Source: Oreohelix idahoensis
Taxonomy: Eukaryota; Mollusca; Gastropoda; Stylommatophora; Oreohelicidae
Assembly: GCA_024509875.1 (NCBI GenBank)
Contig: JAMPIV010015257.1
Coordinates: 62,001 to 126,000, forward strand
Direction of reading: 5' to 3'
Length of the DNA stretch: 64,000 bases
Notes under the pieces: model-generated
What the model was told of the DNA's origin: nothing
Seen by the model: only the letters and a program-made list of their open reading frames with translations
The model's database searches: none
Translations under genes and position numbers: made by a program
Part shown: piece by piece, positions 58,971 to 64,000 of the stretch
How positions within the stretch are numbered: the stretch's first letter is position 1
Layout: each line of letters starts with the position of its first letter

Positions 58971-59111
58971 AATAACAACAGAAGCAAACAATATTAACAT
59001 GCAGTAACGTACACTAAACAACAGTACAGGGTTTCTTAATTGTGTGCTGTCAAACCGCAACACCCTCTGTAAATTTATCTGTAATAAAATTTGTAAAACC
59101 AATCATCATCA

Positions 59112-59356
59112 CCCTTTAGCTCCCAAAGGAGCATAGGACTTCAACAAGCTTATGCCAAGCCTTCCTGTCCCCTGCCATCTCCATGCCCCTTCATATCTGT
59201 CTCCAGTTCTCTTCTCTACATATTCCTTTTTCTCCCTTTACCTCTCTAACCCTGGGGATTCCATCACTGCCTTGTAACGCTATCAACAGGTTTCCTAAAT
59301 ATGTCTCCTATACATCTCCAGCATCTACTTCTCATCACCTGTTCCACTGACACGTA
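59112..59356 (-). mobile_element. LINE family A 3' fragment
   Basis: The + strand has CTCCCAAAGGAGCATAGGAC, CACTGCCTTGTAACGCTATC and CACCTGTTCCACTGACAC in family A order. Diverged. Confidence 0.7.
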
Positions 59357-59584
59357 AAACTAAATATGCAATATGACAAGAAGAGAGACCTTAGCAGAAA
59401 TGAAAGAAAAAAAAAACAGAAGATAAGCCCAAAGAGAGATAGAAATAATGGCAGAGAAAAAAAAGGCATGTCCGTTCTGCATAAAAGGCAACAAATGGTA
59501 AACGTTTAATTCAAAATTTGTGCAACACAAAAAAAATAAAAAAACAGCAACACACAAATAAAATATTTCTTACTTGTCCCGTAT

Positions 59585-60000
59585 AGTTCTCAGGTGTCTC
59601 TAGGGGCAGACAACACAAAATAATGACTGCTCCCTCAGGCATGTTATAAGTATCGAATAACATGAGGTAGTGTATGGGGTTATCAACCTCATCGTGTAAA
59701 AACACAAATTCCTTCAGAAACCACTGTTGCCTTTTTTTTTTTTTTACAAGGAAATGGGAGGAAAGCGTTATAGCATCATATGATCTTTTGCCTCCGCTTA
59801 TCCCCCATCTTGGTCTACCCTGTTCAACCTGTCAGTTATAATTAGGGTATTTAGTGTCATTTTATTGTCAGTGTTGTGCTATATTCAAATGCCTATTGTC
59901 ATTTTCACCAATGCTTTAATACAGGCCTTCTGCAAGGTGGGTCGGCTGCACAGGTGGCTTTATGTTCCATAATGGGTAAAAAGAGAAAAGATTATTATTT
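59585..60000 (-). repeat. Repeat family 5 copies, long form
   Basis: 59600..59700 shares CTGCTCCCTCAGGCAT and AACATGAGGTAGTGTATGGG with 36765..36920. A second fragment near 59925..60000 carries the CAGGCCTTCTGCAAGGTGG block. TTGGTCTACCCTGTTCAACC occurs at both ~59811 and ~60083, so part of this region (59750..60130) is a direct duplication of about 270 bp. Confidence 0.55.
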
Positions 60001-60391
60001 TTTTTTTAATTTCTAAAAGGTGATGGGTGGAGAGAGGGCTAGTAATAGCTGACCATTATTGCCTCTGCTCGTCCACCATCTTGGTCTACCCTGTTCAACC
60101 TAATTGTTGGTTATAATTAGGGTATTTAAAGTCATTTTATTTTCAGGTTTCTGTTATATTCAGATAACTCTTGTCTTTTGCAATTGATGGTTACAATTTA
60201 TATTAGAATTTTCTCTTTTTAAGTCGTGTTGTTTTTTTTTTATGTGTGGTTCCTTTTTTTATGATTTGTTAGTTTTTGTTTATTATTATTGGTTTGAATT
60301 GTTTTTCTGAATTAGTATTATTATTGTTATTATTATTAATAATACTGTCACTGTTTTTAACCTTATATGTTTTCCTTTGTTTTGTGTTTTA

Positions 60392-61080
60392 TCATTTTAA
60401 TATCAATTGGGCTTCCCCTGGGGCATCTATACTTAATACCCTATCACATGTAATGTCTATATTGTGGTTTCTAAGGTATATTTTCAATTCATGCCTCTGT
60501 TGCTCGTATTTTTTACAGTGTACCAGATAGTGGTCTATATTACTTTCTTCCTGGCATTCTTGGCAGTGTGGTTCCTCTATCATAAAGTATGCTGCACCTA
60601 GATGGAGACATATAACTTTTTGTTCAATGGGACCTTAAGTTCTTCTCTCACCTGGCACGTCCTTGTTGGTTCTTTCAGAAGACTGAACGAGTGTCTGCAT
60701 TTACTACTTTCCTTCCATGTTGTCTTTCATTCCTCGTTTATAGTTAGCTTCACTTGACTCTTAATCTCAGATTTTCCAAGCCCTGTTCTTACTTATTCTT
60801 CCATATTTGGCAGTCTGGTCTGCTAACTCGTTATCAGCTATACCTACGTGTGCTGGAACCCACACTAGCCTCACACTGCAGCCTCTGTTCTCTAATAGAT
60901 CTGTCTATAGGTCAACAATATTACTATGTATTCACAAGTACCTGTCACAGATTGCCTCCCCTGCTTTGCAATAGTGGTCCAACAGTGACGAAAATTCAAG
61001 AGTATCTAATATTGGCTTCCAAGTTATCTACCTGCATGCAAGATTACTCTTGGCAGAGATGTATATAGAAGATTAATGAC
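60392..61080 (-). mobile_element. LINE 3' fragment: RNase H end plus CCHC knuckle
   Basis: On the - strand, LVWVPAHVGIADNELADQTA is the HxG...N..AD end of RNase H; CRHSFSLLKEPTRTCQ follows; then MIEEPHCQECQEESNIDHYL and VHCKKYEQQ form a CCHC knuckle. The last part parallels the fragment at 9600..10032 (EEPYCVTC, CKKYEQ). Stops and frameshifts show decay. Confidence 0.75.
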
Positions 61081-63220
61081 ACTTCTACCTTAAGGGAGAC
61101 TTCACAAGATATTTCCAGAAGTCAAGAACAATGTTGCGTTGGGCTGAACAATTGTTAATGCATTATATCTGGTCCGACGCCTTTTGTGAAGGATTTAAGC
61201 AATGGTTTAGCCTGTTCAAGCCCCCAGTTGGTGTATTCCACGAAATTCCTCTTATAAGTAATAGCTCTGTTTAGAGGTAAATATATGTCTAGGTATTTTA
61301 TATATATATTAAATATTCTGGCTCATATGTTTGCTTTCATACATATAAAACTGAAGCGACTATGATTGTTCAGTTTTAAAACAACATGTAACAATTTTAA
61401 TAAAGAATTAGTCTTTGTTAAAATAAATATGGAAAGATTGGTGAAATTTACATAAAAGTTTTCGTCACGTTGGTGAGGGTTTATCAAAAGTCTGTTGCTT
61501 TCGCCTATTTTACAAAAAAATTAACTCTAGCTGAGTCCTGCAGCTGTGGTTCATCAATTTTGTGATGAAGAAAGCCTTCTCCACACTCTCTTCCACTGTA
61601 GGCAGTTAGGGTGGATGCTTTTCTCTCACACTTGCGGCGTTAGTACCCCAAATCATCTGATGGCTTGTAACCACGAACTTTAGAAAAATAGAAAAACAAA
61701 TGCCCTTTGCTAAGTACATTTGTTTAGAGCACTCTAATAGGCTCACGTTCCTGTTGTCCGCCCACCAATGTTAAACTCTCAGAAGAATTTAATTCTCGAG
61801 CACGCACAACGTAACTCCGAGAAGATTGTTAAAATTCACCGATATTACTCTGAGGATTAACGGATAACATGTGTCTGGACAGTGAGAATACGATTTGTGC
61901 CCGAATTAACATTAACAGGTTACATAAATCTCACATAATGATATGCTACACTTGAGGCACATTTGATGTAGTCATCACTCGTCACTGCTTCAGCCGGAGT
62001 CTGGGGTCACCTCTGTTGTCGGGTTTTCCCGCATGACTAGCAAGAAACAATCACCAACGCTTGCTGTAGTGGTTCATGAATATACTCTTTTCATATGTTG
62101 AGGTTGCCAGCCTCATATATAACCACTTAGCAAGAAACCTGTAAAATTTACATTAGTAAATAAATTGTTTACACTTACCCCAAAATTTTGGGAATACACA
62201 ATCTCCTTGCACAGATTTAGACTGGACACAGTTCTGTATTAGAAGGGTTGAAATCACTTTGGTCTGGGAATTTACAGTTAATTCCTCTGATGGTGGGTGC
62301 TCGGCGAAATCACTGGCCTGGGAAAACTTTTGTTTAATTCCTCTATGACTTGTGATCAAATTCCTAAGTTTCCAGTCTTGTATTAAAAATGCGGGTTTAC
62401 TTGTAAATTCCTAAGTTGCCCAATACTCGATCTGTCACTTATAGTTGTGGAATTCCTAAGTCCAATGTCTCCTTTTTCTTTCTGGCTTTTAGGAGTCGCT
62501 AGCCTGACGTTTGCGCTGCAGTGTGTGTACTGACTTTGATTTCACTACATTATATCTCACAATCCTCAGTTCAAATTCCAGCTGTGTTTCCGCCTAATTT
62601 TCCAATGGGATACATTGTACGAGTATATTCCTACCTCTCAAATCAAACAATCCAATTGAATCTCATTCAGCACTACGTGGGTGGGGTGTTTCAAATTAAA
62701 AAAGTACCCTCGCGTGTTTCTAAATATTAAATTTAATATCCATGCGTGACCTCTTCATGTCGTTGCGTCAGACTTCCACTGGCATTTTGTGCACAACTCA
62801 TAAACCCCATCTGTGAACTCATTTGATGTCCAGATGCTATCTATCGCCATTATTGTCTCTCCAGACAGATTATCGTGATAATCACACACAGGAATGGTCC
62901 CGTGAAATGATAAACGCATCTACCACCTGTGTAATCTGCCCACCTCAGACGGCTATCTCAGACAGACAATATTGCCTTCTATAGATGCTGATCGGGCGAG
63001 GCTGTCTTTTCATGATAAGAATCTCGCTCGCTGACCGGTGATAATGACTGGGTATTGTTACGATAATACTCCAGTTCACCTGGCGGAACGTAAATAAGCC
63101 TGAGGAGTGGTAAACAAGATAAAGACTGTCCCATAGCAAATACTTCTGTAGGGGAGTGGAGTTTTAGAGACTTTCCCCTACTAGATTCAGCACAGAGAGT
63201 AAAATAATGGTGCATAATCT
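61081..63220. other. Unannotated flank, presumably UTP3 intron or upstream DNA
   Basis: No supported exon. A repeat family 5 fragment lies at ~62060..62125 (TATGTTGAGGTTGCCAGCCT). A - strand frame at 62153..62359 has a donor-like GGG|GTAAGTG, but its peptide matches nothing in UTP3. Confidence 0.4.
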
Positions 63221-63232
63221 TTAGCACGCTTC

Positions 63233-63304
63233 CGGCGAGACATCTCGCCGAAGGTAACCTATGTTCTGACAGCTGGAGGCGAGATGTTTCGCCTTGCGGC
63301 TGTC
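63233..63304. other. Pair of GC-rich hairpins
   Basis: Hairpin 1 (63233..63250): CGGCGAG, loop ACAT, CTCGCCG. Hairpin 2 (63268..63304): GACAGC...AGGCGA, loop GATGTT, TCGCCT...GCTGTC. The cores GGCGAGACATCTCGCC and GGCGAGATGTTTCGCC are inverted copies differing at one position. They are surrounded by AT-rich DNA. This could be a structured RNA or a repeat terminus; nothing decides between them. Confidence 0.5.
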
Positions 63305-64000
63305 ACCGTTTCTAGCATGAGGACTTGTGTACACGTGATTTTCAGCCCCGGATGTTAAGTTGTAATTTAATTTGCAAGAGAGTTAGTTTCCGTTTCCGAT
63401 CTTAAAAAAGTGATGGGTGTATCCGCGTTTATTTTTTGTAAATTTTTTAAATCGAAATGAATCGGCATCAGACGCGCGGCCATTTCGCTCTAATTTTATT
63501 GCATTCTGACGCCATGCGGTGGGGATGAAATTTTTGTCTTTATAAGCGCTGAAATCGGTTCTCAGAATATGTTTGATGGCTGAGATGGAAACAAAAGTAA
63601 AATGGCCTTTCAAGTATGTATAATTTTCGGGGTTAGGATTAGGAATATCGGAAAAAAATAGGATTATGGCCGAATGTCACGGCTGGCTAGGGAGTTTGTT
63701 GCTTTGCTACTGATGATGGGTGTAACGAAAAGATCGTCATTTGATTTGTATTGCTCTATTGGTCAAATGACTTTCATTGAGATGCAAGGGATATGGACGC
63801 TTCGTTCGTTGGTCATTTTTTTAATTTTTTTTTTTTAATTTTGAAATTAAAAAAAAAAAATTTTTTTATTTTTTTTTAATTTTTTTCGTTTTTTTCATCT
63901 TTCCTTTCCTCTCTTCCTATCACATCTAACATGTACACAAACAAATTTTATATCATCAGATTCACCATTCATTTATTTACATAAATTCCAAAAATGATAG
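63305..64000. other. Right-edge flank, no gene
   Basis: Contains a T/A homopolymer hairpin at ~63818..63895 and a - strand ORF (63383..63613) with no recognisable motif. No UTP3 exon is seen. Confidence 0.4.

Noticed and set aside
62153..62359. Possible upstream UTP3 exon with a strong donor
   Set aside because: The peptide lacks any Sas10/Utp3 feature and the phase does not match the exon at 58709.

Overview
This window looks like animal, probably invertebrate, genomic DNA. It holds small spliced exons in consistent phase, introns of several kilobases, tRNA-derived SINEs, non-LTR retrotransposons of several lineages, a Penelope-like element, mariner, hAT-like and foldback DNA elements, and long minisatellites. 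The mix (Penelope GIY-YIG, many tRNA SINEs, LINEs ending in short microsatellites) would suit a mollusc or other lophotrochozoan. That placement is inference, not something the sequence proves.

Two host genes can be read. Seven exons on the + strand (1..28781) are the C-terminal ~230 codons of a glutamine-, acidic- and IKQE-containing protein that resembles a transcription factor. I could not assign its family. On the - strand, five exons (58709 down to 45158) are the C-terminal part of UTP3/SAS10, a small-subunit processome protein. The two genes converge, with about 16 kb of repeat-filled DNA between their stops. The start of each gene was not found and is probably outside the window.

Most of the remainder is repeats. 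0-13.8 kb holds tRNA-SINE pairs, a 51-bp array with a 5-unit higher-order pattern, LINE ends, a TA-flanked MITE nested in microsatellite, and a LINE RT. 14-26 kb holds LINEs plus a 35-bp satellite spread over 8.5 kb and split by a mariner, a SINE, LINEs and a TTAA-flanked MITE. Both DNA-transposon sites can be restored to the intact repeat unit. 26-45 kb holds further LINE ends, SINEs, a second TTAA MITE, a 40-bp minisatellite grown inside a LINE 3' end, LTR-like and hAT remnants, and a diverged ~85-bp array. 45-58.7 kb is the UTP3 locus, whose introns hold arrays, a Penelope element with a nested SINE, a young LINE, and a 2.4-kb minisatellite inside a LINE end. 58.7-64 kb holds a foldback element with a tRNA-like core, a SINE, LINE fragments, and two GC-rich hairpins.

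I see no new enzymatic or defence system. The strongest unusual signal is that three separate minisatellites each arose inside the C-terminal coding end of a LINE reverse transcriptase. Other points worth checking are the SINE/LINE pairing through a shared (GAA)n tail and the foldback element carrying a tRNA-like promoter.
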